A stretch of 64,000 nt of DNA from Methylobacterium persicinum (GTDB lineage: Bacteria; Pseudomonadota; Alphaproteobacteria; Rhizobiales; Beijerinckiaceae): the NCBI RefSeq assembly GCF_022179525.1, contig NZ_BPQX01000014.1:181737-245736 (forward strand). Reading direction: 5' to 3'. The translations under genes and the position numbers were made by a program. Positions 45,614 through 54,433 of this stretch are shown in pieces (the first letter of the stretch is position 1; every line of letters begins with the position of its first letter). Below the pieces are notes generated by a model. It was not told the DNA's origin and made no database searches. It saw only the letters and a program-made list of their open reading frames with translations.

Positions 45614-45934
45614 TCAGTCATCATCGTCCTCGTCGAGGATCTTGAGGGTGCGGGCTTCGACCTTCACGGTGCGGCGTTTGCCGTCCGGGCCGAGGATACG
45701 CAGCTTGTAGAGCCAGCGACCGTCGTTACGCTTCAGGTCGACGGCGACGACGTCGCCCGGCACAGCCGTGCGGGCGGCCCGCAGCACATCATCCAGGGGC
45801 CGGATCTCGCCGCGTTCGAGGGCCGCCCGGGCACGGTCGGCGTCGTCGTCCGCGTGCGTCGGCGCAACCCCGGCGAGGCCGAAGCACAGGAGGACAACGA
45901 GGGAAAGGCGTCGATGGGTCATGGGCATTGGCAC
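45614..45934 (-). CDS. Exported PepSY-domain protein
   Basis: 106 residues. A signal peptide (LSLVVLLCFGLAGVAPTHA) precedes one PepSY domain (ARAALERGEIRPLDDVLRAARTAVPGDVVAVDLKRNDGRWLYKLRILGPDG). The tail ends in an acidic run DEDDDD that could bind cations. First gene in the operon with the PhoPQ-like pair; PepSY proteins often act as periplasmic modulators near such systems. Confidence 0.88.
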   Translation of the reverse strand: MPMPMTHRRLSLVVLLCFGLAGVAPTHADDDADRARAALERGEIRPLDDVLRAARTAVPGDVVAVDLKRNDGRWLYKLRILGPDGKRRTVKVEARTLKILDEDDDD

Positions 45935-46040
45935 TGTGGGAGGAAGAACCTGACGGGAGGCTGACAGGATCCGTCAGGGTGGTGGGTCCCCCATCCGGCA
46001 GAACGCCCCGCAGACACCTCCCTTGCGGAACTGAACGGCC

Positions 46041-46616
46041 ATGTCCCTCATCCTCGGTATCCTCTTCACCGCCGTCGCCGCGGTCGCCGGCACCATTCTC
46101 TGCCCATCGCCTTCTTCGTCCCCGAACCGCAACCGAATCCCCGGTCTCGCGCTCGCCCTCGTCGCCCTCGTCGCCCTCAACGGCAGGCCGGCTGTGGCCG
46201 GGGATCTTCTCCAGGGAAGCGCGACGGTGATCGACGGATCGACACTTGCCATCGCAGGCGTTCCCGTGAAGCTGTTCGGGATCGTCACGCCGGCGTCAGA
46301 CGCAACTTGTTGGGATGCAAACGAGGCACCCTATACCTGCGGCCGCCAAGTCACCGCCGAATTGACCGCGCATATCGGAACCGAAAGGCTGATCTGCGAG
46401 CGCTCCGGGCAAACAGATGACCGTTCGGGCACGGCTGTCTGCCGGATGGGGGATGAAGACCTCGGCAATTGGATGATCGCCCGCGGCTACGCGATGCCCA
46501 CCGCTGACGCACCTGGACTCTACAAGCAGGCGGGCGACCACGCCTGGGGACAGCGCGCCGGGCTGTGGGCCGGAGTCTTCGATGATCCGAAGACCTGGCG
46601 CCACGCTGCGCGTTAG
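46041..46616 (+). CDS. SNase-like (thermonuclease-fold) exported protein, probably catalytically inactive
   Basis: 191 residues with two N-terminal hydrophobic segments and then a thermonuclease fold (GSATVIDGSTLAIAGVPVKLFGIVTPAS, CGRQVTAELTAHIG, GLWAGVFDDPKTWR). The active-site residues are altered: the usual IDGDT reads IDGST (Ser67), and the usual GIDAPE reads GIVTPA, removing the Ca-binding Asp and catalytic Glu; DRxGR reads DRSGT. It is therefore likely a non-catalytic secreted or anchored domain. Single gene, divergent from the PepSY operon. Confidence 0.82.
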   Translation: MSLILGILFTAVAAVAGTILCPSPSSSPNRNRIPGLALALVALVALNGRPAVAGDLLQGSATVIDGSTLAIAGVPVKLFGIVTPASDATCWDANEAPYTCGRQVTAELTAHIGTERLICERSGQTDDRSGTAVCRMGDEDLGNWMIARGYAMPTADAPGLYKQAGDHAWGQRAGLWAGVFDDPKTWRHAAR

Positions 46617-46765
46617 AAACAACTGTCTATCCTAACTCGTCAGCACCCGGAGCCATCTAATAGCCCCGGCTGCCGGGAACGCACCTTCCCTTATCGCCGT
46701 GTTTCTTTGAATTATTTCGCTGGAAAAACGTCAACTGCCGAAGCAAATTATTCGCAATCGGTCGT

Positions 46766-47977
46766 TCAGATTTTTCGAATGGCCATGAATTTCTTGCCGA
46801 CAGCGAGCGGCAACTGGTCCCAACGGAGGAACCAGTCTGATCTCACACGATCCGCGACACGTCGGCTCCATAACCGGGCCGGTGTCTCGATCCGCCTGAC
46901 GGTCCATGCCGACACGGCGAGCACAACGCTTAGATAGACGACCACCAGGGCGTCAGCCGCAACCGTCGAGCTGAGCGGCGACACCATGACCGGGATGTCT
47001 TGGCGGGCATCCGGCAGGAGCCATGTCGCCCCGGCAGCGGCTCCGATCCGCAGCGCGCCTTCGACGGCAAACCAGATGGGGACATGCACGAGGTAGATCG
47101 AGAAGGACAATTCGCCGATCCGGATCAGGGGACGCGCTGCAAGGACACGGGCCAGTCCCCCCTCGTCGAAGGCCATGCACACCACCATGGCGGCGAAGCC
47201 GATCGGGATGACCAACGAGGCTGCGCTGTCGGAGCGAAACGATGCGAACGTCAGCGCGAGGGCTGTCACGGCGATTTGCAGAAGCGTGCCCGGCGTGACG
47301 TCGAGCATCCGCAACCGGATGTAGGCGGTGTGCGCGAGTGTGCCGAGAAAGAACGACAACAGGCACCGGAAGACTGCCGACCCGGACGTCGCGGCCAAAC
47401 CTTCCGGACTCAGCGCGACGGCGGCAAACCCCAAGGCCGACAGGGCGGTCCAAATCCACCACCGGCCCCGGGACAGGAGCACAACCGTCAGCCCGAAGAG
47501 CACGTAAGTCCAGAATTCCACTGCAATGGACCAGCTGGGATGATTCCATAACCAATCGAGCCCGGGGATCAGCCCGAACGTCATGGTCGCCTGCGCGATG
47601 AGGGCCGGTAGTCCGGTGAAGCCGCTAAAGGTCGGGCGACCGACCGACACGCCGTTGTAGTTCCCCAGCATGAACAGGCATTCGAGCATGAGGAACGCAG
47701 CGAGCGCGGCGAAATGCAGGGGCAGCAGGCGCCCAGCGCGTTTGATGGTGAAACGGAGGAGATCGGTGGGCGTGCGCATCGTGCCATAGGTGGCGGCCAT
47801 CACGAAGCCGGAGAGCACGAAGAAGAAGTCGACCGCATAGAAGCCGTGGCGAACGGGCACGAGGCCGTAGCCGTGCCACTCCCAACGCAAGTGGTAGAGG
47901 ACGACAAGCAGGGCCGCGAGACCGCGCATGGCATCAAGGGCCATCCACCGGCTTGGCGGGAAGGTCTCTGAAGGCAT
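46766..47977 (-). CDS. Acyltransferase 3 (OafA-like) membrane protein
   Basis: 403 residues from ATG 47977 (MPSETFPPSRW). About ten TM helices. The family's N-terminal hallmark MALDAMRGLAALLVVLYHLRW contains the catalytic His. FFFVLSGFVMA and FSIYLVHVPIW follow. Such proteins O-acetylate or succinylate surface polysaccharides. The frame extends to 48037, but that extension is not family-like. Single gene. Confidence 0.9.
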   Translation of the reverse strand: MPSETFPPSRWMALDAMRGLAALLVVLYHLRWEWHGYGLVPVRHGFYAVDFFFVLSGFVMAATYGTMRTPTDLLRFTIKRAGRLLPLHFAALAAFLMLECLFMLGNYNGVSVGRPTFSGFTGLPALIAQATMTFGLIPGLDWLWNHPSWSIAVEFWTYVLFGLTVVLLSRGRWWIWTALSALGFAAVALSPEGLAATSGSAVFRCLLSFFLGTLAHTAYIRLRMLDVTPGTLLQIAVTALALTFASFRSDSAASLVIPIGFAAMVVCMAFDEGGLARVLAARPLIRIGELSFSIYLVHVPIWFAVEGALRIGAAAGATWLLPDARQDIPVMVSPLSSTVAADALVVVYLSVVLAVSAWTVRRIETPARLWSRRVADRVRSDWFLRWDQLPLAVGKKFMAIRKI

Positions 47978-48037
47978 GAGCGATCGTCCGAGAGTCACGG
48001 CTTCCCGACGCCGGCCGGGATGACCATGTCCGCACAC

Positions 48038-49202
48038 GACAGGGAGAAAGGCTCTCTCCCACTGTGCGTTGTCTGAATCGGGCCGCGGTTACGGTCCGAC
48101 GAATTTGAGCGTCGTCGATGGGACGTCCGCACCGCCTTCCAGGTCTCCAGCAGCCAGATCTGGTGGCCGGACAAGGAGAACGATTCGGAGCAAGACTGCG
48201 GTCAACAGAACGCCGACAGCCACCATCTGCAAAGTCCGCATGGGCCGACTCCTTTGCAGTATGTTCGATCAAAACGCCATCGATATCGCTTCGTCGCAAA
48301 ATCGATGGCCGATATAGGAGTCAATATAGGGCTATAGATTACATTTACAACACAAAATCGACACTCAATTGACCATGTTTTAGGCATGATTACTCATAGT
48401 AATTATCTCAGTCTGCGATCGATAGATGAAGCTTTTCGTATCAATGCTTTATGAGACATCACCGGCGCCTTGAGAGCGGGATGAAAACCAATAAGTCAAT
48501 CGGATATTGTATTTTATGCATGAATTGCAAATATCGGGAATTCTTTGGCGGCAATGCTATGTTTGAGGCATCAATTTACGATAATGAGATGATCAAATTT
48601 GCGGATAATAGTTACATACCGCGAACCGATGCTGACGCAGATATCGCGCGGCGAACGATGCTCTGCGCCAAACCTGGCCTTCAACGCGGTATGAGAGGTA
48701 TCAAGGCGCAGTGATGTTCGTCGACATAATGTGCCGCGAACGGTGCGGGTGGCGGATGTCCAGGAACGTCCAAACGGGAGTAAACCCGTTCCACAAGGCG
48801 TAACTTCACGCCATTGTCTAGGCCAGCCCTCATGGCGGCTCACGGTGTTCGCAGTGTGATACGGAAATGGCGCGCCAGTCTGAACAAAAATACGAACACC
48901 TATGTCATTGAGTTAGCGAGATAATTTTCGAGATCCGGCTGCTATGCGTCACGCCATTGTCGGCGGTAAATCTCATTTAGCCGCAACACACCCTTCGAAA
49001 CGGGACGTTCCGCTTAGCGCCCATCCCGGTCACTAGACGACCCCCGTACGCCTCTCCGAAGCGGACATCGGTCAATTAGCGGCCACAGCATTCTCAGCTC
49101 ATGAGCGCCGCCTTCATTCGCCGAGCGGCTCGAGCGGGAGCTTCGTGCGCTCGGCCGAAAACCTTTCGGCAATAGGCCACCAGGCGATCGGCTTGGTCGG
49201 CC
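48038..49202. other. AT-richer stretch without a convincing gene
   Basis: About 1.1 kb. A/T-rich from about 48290 to 48640. The open frame 48451-48714 (87 residues, CILCMNCKYREFF) has two close Cys pairs, but no ribosome binding site or family match; frames on the minus strand overlap it. From 48720 to 49110 I see no gene. The region borders the IS scar and may be eroded DNA. Confidence 0.4.
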
Positions 49203-49768
49203 TTACTGCGGAAGGCGATTCAGAAGGCTCTTGGGGTACTCGACACCGATCTGCTGCATGTCGTCCGTGCCCTGCAAAAGCGAGCCGAGGTTCGGCAGCG
49301 CCTTCGCGGCGAGCCCCAGAACCGTGTCGGTGACCGGGCTGCGATAGACGGTCCAGCGGAAGCCGCGCGCCTGCTGGGCGCTGAGCCTCGCGTGCTCGCC
49401 GCCGCGCTCGCCGTCGTAGGAATCGAGGATGACCGGCGCCGCCTCCCCCCGCAGAGTCATGGCCAGCCGCCACGCGATCTCGACCGCGTCGTGAAGGCCC
49501 GCGTTCATCCCCTGGCCGCCGATGGGCAGCGATAGGTGCCCGGCATCGCCCGCCAGGAACACGCGGCCTTGCGCGTAGCCCGGGGAGACACCGTACTGGA
49601 AGCGGCTTTGGGTGAGCCACTTCGGATCGGTAAGGGTCAAGGTCTCGTCACCGGTAACCTCGCGGGCGAACGCCTGCATCTCGTCGAGGGTCGGGTCGCG
49701 ATCCGGCACGCCAGTGTCGTCGGCGAGGAAGAACAGACGGTGGTAGTTGTGTTTCGGCGTGCAACTTT
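49203..49768 (-). pseudogene. FAD-dependent aromatic-type monooxygenase, 5'-truncated by an insertion sequence
   Basis: The frame encodes only the C-terminal part of a PHBH/UbiH-type flavoprotein monooxygenase: HRLFFLADDTGVPDRDP, the second FAD motif VFLAGDAGHLSLPIGGQGMNAG, then a helical end. The N-terminal Rossmann motif (GxGxxG) and substrate domain are missing, because sequence beyond about 49768 belongs to an ISL3-type element. No functional enzyme can be made. Confidence 0.8.
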
Positions 49769-51239
49769 GGCTCTGACTCACTCTCGCTGATGCCGGCAGC
49801 GTTGAGGTCGCGGATATCCAGAATGGAGCCGCAGCATGCGCCCCCGCTTCAGGCCGTCGAGCCTCGTACTCGCCGGCTTCGTCGTTGATCACCTCGATGT
49901 CAGCAGCGATCTGATCGGTCTGGTCGTGAGGTCCGGATCTGCGACGGCGACGTGCCCAGACTGCCGGACCTCGTCACGTCGCATCCAAAGCCGCTACCAG
50001 CGCCGTGCCGCCGACCTGCCGCTCGGTGGTCGGCGCGTCGAACTCCAAGTCATGGTGAGACGCTTCTGGTGTGACGCAGCGGCCTGTGGGCGGAAGATCT
50101 TCGCCGAGCGCTTCTCCGAGGACGTCCTGCCTACCTTCGCACGACGCACCTCGCGGCTGGAGCAGATCGTCCATCACCTCGGGCTCGCACTCGGTGGTCG
50201 GCCCGGTGCAGGCCTCGCTCAGCGCCTGATGCTGCCGGTCAGCCGCGACACGCTCCTGCGCGTGATCCGCCGTCGGGCGGCGACACACTCCGATCCACTC
50301 AGCGTCATCGGCATCGACGACTTCGCCTGGCGGCGCAACCACCGCTACGGCACCCTCGTCTGCGATCTCGAACGCCGCCGCATCGTAGCGCTCCTACCCG
50401 ACCGCGAGCAGGCTACCGCACAGACTTGGCTGAAGATGAACGGCTCGATCCAGATCGTCGCCCGCGACCGCGGGGGTGGATATGACGAGGCCATCGCCCG
50501 TGCTCTGCCGCAGGCCATCCAGATCGCCGACCGGTGGCACCTCATGGAGAATGCCAGCCGTGGCTTCCTCGATGCCGTGCGCAGGTCGATGCGACAGGTT
50601 CGCGAGGTCGTCGGCGCAGCCACGATTGATCCGGCGCTGCTCACTGCAGCTGAGCGCATCCAGTACGAGAGATACCTGCGGCGGGAGGAGGCGGACGCGG
50701 CCATCCGCGCGCTCGCCGAGGCAGGCGTTCCAATCCGCCGGATCTGCCAACGCCTGGGCCACAGCCGTAAGGTGGTGCGTGCGGTTCTGCGCGGCGAGCG
50801 TACCGACGTCTTCCGGGTCCGACAAAGCTCGCTCGACGCCTATCTGCCCTGGCTCGATGCCCAGTGGGATGCTGGCAGCCGCAACGCGACCGAGCTTTGG
50901 CGCAGGGCGAAAGGACAGGGCTTCCGGGGATCGCTGCGCGTGGTCGGGGAATGGGCGACGCGACGTCGGCGTGCGGAGCAGGCCAAGATCGAACGGCTGC
51001 AGCGTGTACCATCGGCACGAACCCTGGCGCGATGGCTGACGACAGGTCGTGACCGCTTGACCAAGGCGGAGACGCTGACGGTGGCCGCCGTCGAGGATGG
51101 TGTGCCGGCGCTGGTCGAGGCGCGCGAGGTGGTGGGCGCGTTCCAGACGATGGTCCGGGCGATGGCGCCGGACAAGCTCGAAAGGTGGCTCACGCGTGCT
51201 GGCATAGGCCTCGTCGCCTCGTTCGCCCGCGGCGTGGGT
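49769..51239 (+). mobile_element. Truncated ISL3-family insertion sequence
   Basis: The left end is placed near 49769 (GGCTCTGAC), where homology to the interrupted monooxygenase stops; the terminal repeat itself could not be confirmed. The transposase begins at 49836. Its family resemblance ends near 51239 inside the gene, and no right inverted repeat follows. The right part of the element was therefore deleted, joining it to a gene remnant read on the other strand. Confidence 0.7.
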
Positions 51240-51509
51240 CTTCCCCTGGCTGCTGGCGGCCTCCACCTGCGCGAGGTCCAGGACACGACACGTCGGCGCC
51301 CCTGCGTGTCCGTGATGGCCGTGAAGGCTTCCAGGAAGGCGGACATTTCGCTCCACGGTGTCGACGCGGCCTCGTTCAAGAGGGTCACGACCGGTACGCC
51401 GAGCGCATCCGCGACTTGCCTCAACCGCGCGAAGCGGGGCGTTGCGGCTTCCGGGTTATCGGACATCGTTCCTCGGCGATTGGCGGGTGCGGTTGGATGG
51501 GTCACGTAG
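49836..51509 (+). pseudogene. ISL3-family transposase, C-terminally truncated and fused to foreign sequence
   Basis: 557-codon frame. It starts with the zinc-ribbon-like CPDC...C...C region (ATCPDCRTSSRR, FWCDAAACGRKIF), then the DDE domain: first Asp in IGIDDFAWRRNHRYGTLVCD, second Asp in VARDRGGGYDEA, and an inserted HTH (VPIRRICQRLGHSRKVV). After ASFARGV (about residue 468, nt 51239) the sequence stops resembling ISL3, so the usual end with the catalytic Glu (PVEGQ-type motif) is lost. The remaining frame is an antisense reading of a different gene. Confidence 0.78.
51239..51466 (-). pseudogene. Remnant of a small XRE-like regulator gene
   Basis: From ATG 51466 the frame reads MSDNPEAATPRFARLRQVADALGVPVVTLL and then FLEAFTAITDTQGRRR, the layout of the C-terminal part of small XRE-type regulators. 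After RRR a frame change is needed to continue sensibly (VLDLAQVEAAS), and the sequence then enters the IS. The ATG lies within the last codons of the 51456-51758 gene (ATGTCCGATAA), so the two were translationally coupled. Confidence 0.5.
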
Positions 51510-51758
51510 ACCGGCGGACCCGTTCAAGCCGCCGTGCCAGCACCTGACGTACAGGCGGAGGAACTCGCGGACTGCCCGATCCGCGTAGGCCTGCGGATCC
51601 TCGTCGACGTCGGGCGGGACCAGGTCGGTCGGCGAACGGCCGAGCAGGACGGCTGCGAGCTCATTCCCGTATAGGCCGGCGACCCTCGCCTCCTCGAGGG
51701 CTCGCCGGTCGAAGGAATGTCGGGATGCATCGCCGTCGCCGGCATCCGTCTGAAGCAT
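51456..51758 (-). CDS. Small hypothetical protein
   Basis: 100 residues from ATG 51758 (MLQTDAGDGDASRHSF). Helical core RRALEEARVAGLYGNELAAVLLGRSPTDL and AYADRAVREFLRLYVRCWHGG; no membrane segment. I do not recognise the family. It overlaps the start of the XRE-like remnant, so it was probably first in a two-gene unit damaged by the IS event. The frame upstream to 52103 is low-complexity and unlikely to be coding. Confidence 0.5.
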   Translation of the reverse strand: MLQTDAGDGDASRHSFDRRALEEARVAGLYGNELAAVLLGRSPTDLVPPDVDEDPQAYADRAVREFLRLYVRCWHGGLNGSAGLRDPSNRTRQSPRNDVR

Positions 51759-52023
51759 GGAGCCGGACCGTCCGGACGTGGTTCCGGGTGGCGCCCGGTG
51801 ATCAAGGGACATGGGCCGGACGCGCGCCCGGAGTGACGCATGCGCCCGGCCTAGCCGCCATCCCGGGCGCTGATCGGATGGAGCGCTCGGCACGACCTCG
51901 GGATTGGGTTTGCGGCCCGGGGAAAGCCCCGGGCACCTTCGGTCGATTCCCATATAAGCTGGGCCGGCAGCCGCCCAGAGAGACGAATCTACCGGTATCG
52001 CGGCCAAGCCTAGGCTGCTGACC

Positions 52024-52761
52024 TCATGCCGCCCGCTTCTCCACAACGACCGTGTCGTAGATCCGGCCGTCGTCGTAGAGCCATTTGGCGAACGCGCCCG
52101 CAATCATGGCGCCGGCGATGGGGGCGAGCCAGAACAGCCATAGCTGAGCCACGTACTCGCCGCCCGCGAACAGCGCGACGCCGGTCGAACGCGCCGGGTT
52201 CACAGAGGTGTTGGTCACCGGGATTGAGACGAGGTGGATCAGCACCAGGGCGAAGCCGATGGGGATGCCGGCAAAGCCGCTCGCCGCGCCCTTCGAGGTC
52301 GAGCCAATGATGATCATCAGGAAGAAGAAGGTCGTCAGTACCTCGGTCGCGAGGCAGGCGACGAGGCCGTACTTGCCGGGGCTGAGGGCGCCGTAGCCGT
52401 TGGAGGCGAAGCCTTTAGGAACCCACCCCGCCTTGCCGGAGGCGATGAGGTAGAGCACCGCCGCCGCCGCGATGGCGCCTACGAGCTGGGACAGGACGTA
52501 GGGAACGACGTGCTTGTTGGCGCAGCGCCCGGAGGCCCAGAGGCCGAGGGTCACGGCGGGATTGAAGTGGCCGCCGGAGATGTGTCCGACCGCATAGGCC
52601 ATGCTGAGCACAGTGAGACCGAAGGCCAGGGCGACACCGACGAAGCCGATCCCGAGTTCGGGGAAGGCCGCCGACAGCACGGCAGCGCCGCAGCCGCCGA
52701 AGGTTAGCCAGAAGGTGCCGAAGAACTCGGCGGCCGCGCGGCGTTTCAGGTCATGGTCCAT
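52024..52761 (-). CDS. aqpZ: Aquaporin Z, copy 2
   Basis: 245 residues, six TM helices, NPA boxes GGHFNPAVT and NTSVNPARS, and the same His/Thr/Arg selectivity residues as copy 1 at 6779-7519. The two proteins align end to end without gaps of note, differing mainly at scattered residues. GGAG precedes the ATG. It lies 115 bp downstream of a PRC-barrel gene in the sigma-factor operon and could be expressed with it. Confidence 0.95.
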   Translation of the reverse strand: MDHDLKRRAAAEFFGTFWLTFGGCGAAVLSAAFPELGIGFVGVALAFGLTVLSMAYAVGHISGGHFNPAVTLGLWASGRCANKHVVPYVLSQLVGAIAAAAVLYLIASGKAGWVPKGFASNGYGALSPGKYGLVACLATEVLTTFFFLMIIIGSTSKGAASGFAGIPIGFALVLIHLVSIPVTNTSVNPARSTGVALFAGGEYVAQLWLFWLAPIAGAMIAGAFAKWLYDDGRIYDTVVVEKRAA

Positions 52762-52876
52762 GGTCGTTCTCCTTCGGAAAAGTCTCTGGGGTTCAGGGCA
52801 TCAAAAGCTTTCGTTACAGGTGTCCGGACCCGCGCCGGCGGACGCGCGGCGACGGGCCCGTTCATGCGAGCGCCGG

Positions 52877-53305
52877 CTACTTCTTGGTCGGCTCGGATCC
52901 GAGGTAAACGTATTCGGGAGCGGCCCGGAGCTGGTCCTTGTCGGTGTCGATCACCGCATCGAGCTTTCCGCCGTCCTTGCGGTTCAGTTGCAGCGTCTCC
53001 GGTGCCACGGCGACGTACTTCGCATTTAGGCCCAGGAAGCCGCCGACGCTGACGACGTAGGACTTGATCCCGCGCTTGTCGTCGAACACCACGTCGGCGA
53101 CCGAGCCCACGGTCTCGTTGGCTCCGTTGCGGATGCTGAGCCCAACGAGCTTGGACGCGACGACGTCTTCGGGGGCCTGGGCGACGAACCGCGCCTTCAG
53201 GTTGTCGTTCAGGGTTGCCGGCGTCCCCGGCACCGCCTCGGGTGCCTGGGCCATGGCCGGCGAGCTTCCGAGAAAGATCGCGGCCAGGACAGCGTGGAGT
53301 TTCAT
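52877..53305 (-). CDS. Exported PRC-barrel domain protein
   Basis: 142 residues. A signal peptide ends at about 20 (GSSPAMA/QAPE). The PRC-barrel core is VASKLVGLSIRNGANETVGSVADVVFDDKRGIKSYVVSVGGFLGLNAKYVAV. Such proteins are common in alphaproteobacterial stress regulons; their molecular role is unclear. The start overlaps the stop of the upstream small gene (ATGA, 53302-53305), giving a coupled unit with the ECF sigma gene. Confidence 0.88.
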   Translation of the reverse strand: MKLHAVLAAIFLGSSPAMAQAPEAVPGTPATLNDNLKARFVAQAPEDVVASKLVGLSIRNGANETVGSVADVVFDDKRGIKSYVVSVGGFLGLNAKYVAVAPETLQLNRKDGGKLDAVIDTDKDQLRAAPEYVYLGSEPTKK

Positions 53306-53562
53306 CGTGTCGTCTCCAAGGTCGGCATGGACGGTTCGAGTGCGTCGGAAGGCGGCGCTGGGAGTTCTGTGTCAGTCCGTCCCACCGGCTTCGAGCCCCG
53401 CGCGTAGAGAAGGGCCACGGCGTGCCAGAAGGCATCCCGTTCCGCCGGGGCGCGCTCCGTCAGGACCGCGTCGATCCCGGCTCGCACCGCCGATGCGACG
53501 AGGACGGCCTCATCGGCTTCGCCCAGGGCTGCCTGTGGCTGGACCTCAATCAGGGACATCAT
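53302..53562 (-). CDS. Small protein encoded between sigma factor and PRC-barrel genes
   Basis: 86 residues, mainly one helical region (LVASAVRAGIDAVLTERAPAERDAFWHAVALLYARG) with a Pro-rich tail. The first ATG abuts the sigma-factor stop with no gap, and the stop overlaps the PRC gene start, so it is translated together with both. It is not recognisably NepR-like, but its position suggests it may modulate the sigma factor (inference). Confidence 0.7.
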   Translation of the reverse strand: MMSLIEVQPQAALGEADEAVLVASAVRAGIDAVLTERAPAERDAFWHAVALLYARGSKPVGRTDTELPAPPSDALEPSMPTLETTR

Positions 53563-54261
53563 TCAGGCTTCCCCGAGCTCGGCGGCGAGCCTGTCCCGGG
53601 CCCGGCTGACACGGCTCTTCACCGTGCCGGGCGGGCAGCCGATCCGGGCAGCCGCGGCCTCGTAGGTCAGGTCCTCGACCGCGATGAGGAGCAACGCCTC
53701 GCGCTGGGCCGGCTCCAGCCGGGCGAGCGCCTCCTGCATGTCCTGCACTTCGAGCCGGTGCTCCTGGTCGGCCAGGCTCGCCAGCCCCGCGGCGTGGGAG
53801 CCTTCGGGATCGGGCACCTCCCGGCGGTACTTCATCCGGCCGTTGAGATGGCCGTTGCGAAGGATCGTGAAGAGCCAAGCCTTCAGGCCGGTGCCGGGCC
53901 GGTAGCTGGCACGATGCTCCCAGGCCTTGAGCAGAGTGTACTGCACGAGGTCCTCGCTCTCGGTCGCATCCCGGACCAGGGACAGCGCGTACCGGCGCAG
54001 GTCCGGCACCACCCCGACCAAATCTGACGTGAAGCGGCGCTCGGCGCGCGTTTCGGCGGCGTCCAGGGCCTCGGATAGACGGCGTAGGGTAAGGCCCAGC
54101 GGCGACGCCTCGTCGACGAATGCAACTTCTGGGTAGAAATTTCGAAGGTCACGCCCGAGACCGGATCCCGGGAACGAGACCACGGCTCCGTGTGTGGCGG
54201 ACGAACGCAAGTGTTCGGCGGCATGCGGCACGGGGGTAGGCTCACCATCATCTTGAGACAT
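53563..54261 (-). CDS. ECF RNA polymerase sigma factor, EcfG-like
   Basis: 232 residues. Region 2 (VPDLRRYALSLVRDATESEDLVQYTLLKAWEHRASYRPGTGLKAWLFTILRN) and region 4 (LARLEPAQREALLLIAVEDLTYEAAAARIGCPPGTVKSRVSRARDRLA) match the EcfG group that drives the general stress response of alphaproteobacteria. An unusual ~75-residue N-terminal extension precedes region 2; a later start is possible. No phyR or nepR lies nearby, so it may be an accessory EcfG paralogue. An EcfG-type promoter-like element lies about 100 nt upstream. Confidence 0.88.
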   Translation of the reverse strand: MSQDDGEPTPVPHAAEHLRSSATHGAVVSFPGSGLGRDLRNFYPEVAFVDEASPLGLTLRRLSEALDAAETRAERRFTSDLVGVVPDLRRYALSLVRDATESEDLVQYTLLKAWEHRASYRPGTGLKAWLFTILRNGHLNGRMKYRREVPDPEGSHAAGLASLADQEHRLEVQDMQEALARLEPAQREALLLIAVEDLTYEAAAARIGCPPGTVKSRVSRARDRLAAELGEA

Positions 54262-54366
54262 GGCCCAAGGACCGTCGACGGTCCGGCGGGTGCGGTGAGC
54301 ATCAATCTTTGGCCGGAGATCCCCGGTTCAATGGTACGTGCGTACTGGGATCCTAACATAAATTTC

Positions 54367-54391
54367 GGAACCGACTTGTGCGCAACTTGTT
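54367..54391 (+). promoter_or_regulatory. EcfG-type promoter candidate for the PAS-LuxR gene
   Basis: GGAAC at 54367-54371, 16-bp spacer, TGTT at 54388-54391. The known general-stress consensus is GGAAC-N16/17-CGTT. Expected transcription start about 54398, giving a ~36-nt leader to the ATG at 54434. Overlaps the divergent element on the other strand. Confidence 0.5.
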
Positions 54392-54393
54392 CC
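54369..54393 (-). promoter_or_regulatory. EcfG-type promoter candidate for the sigma-factor operon (divergent)
   Basis: On the minus strand, GGAAC (54393-54389), 16-bp spacer, GGTT (54372-54369). It would give autoregulation of the sigma gene with a ~100-nt leader. It shares nearly all its bases with the plus-strand element, together forming a GGAAC...GTTCC palindrome. Confidence 0.45.
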
Positions 54394-54433
54394 TGCGTCG
54401 CTGCTGGCTCGGCGGCGAGGATGGGAAAGGGCG

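Noticed and set aside
48451-48714. 87-codon frame with CxxC-like cysteines
   Set aside because: No ribosome binding site, A/T-rich eroded surroundings and an overlapping minus frame; not enough to call a gene.
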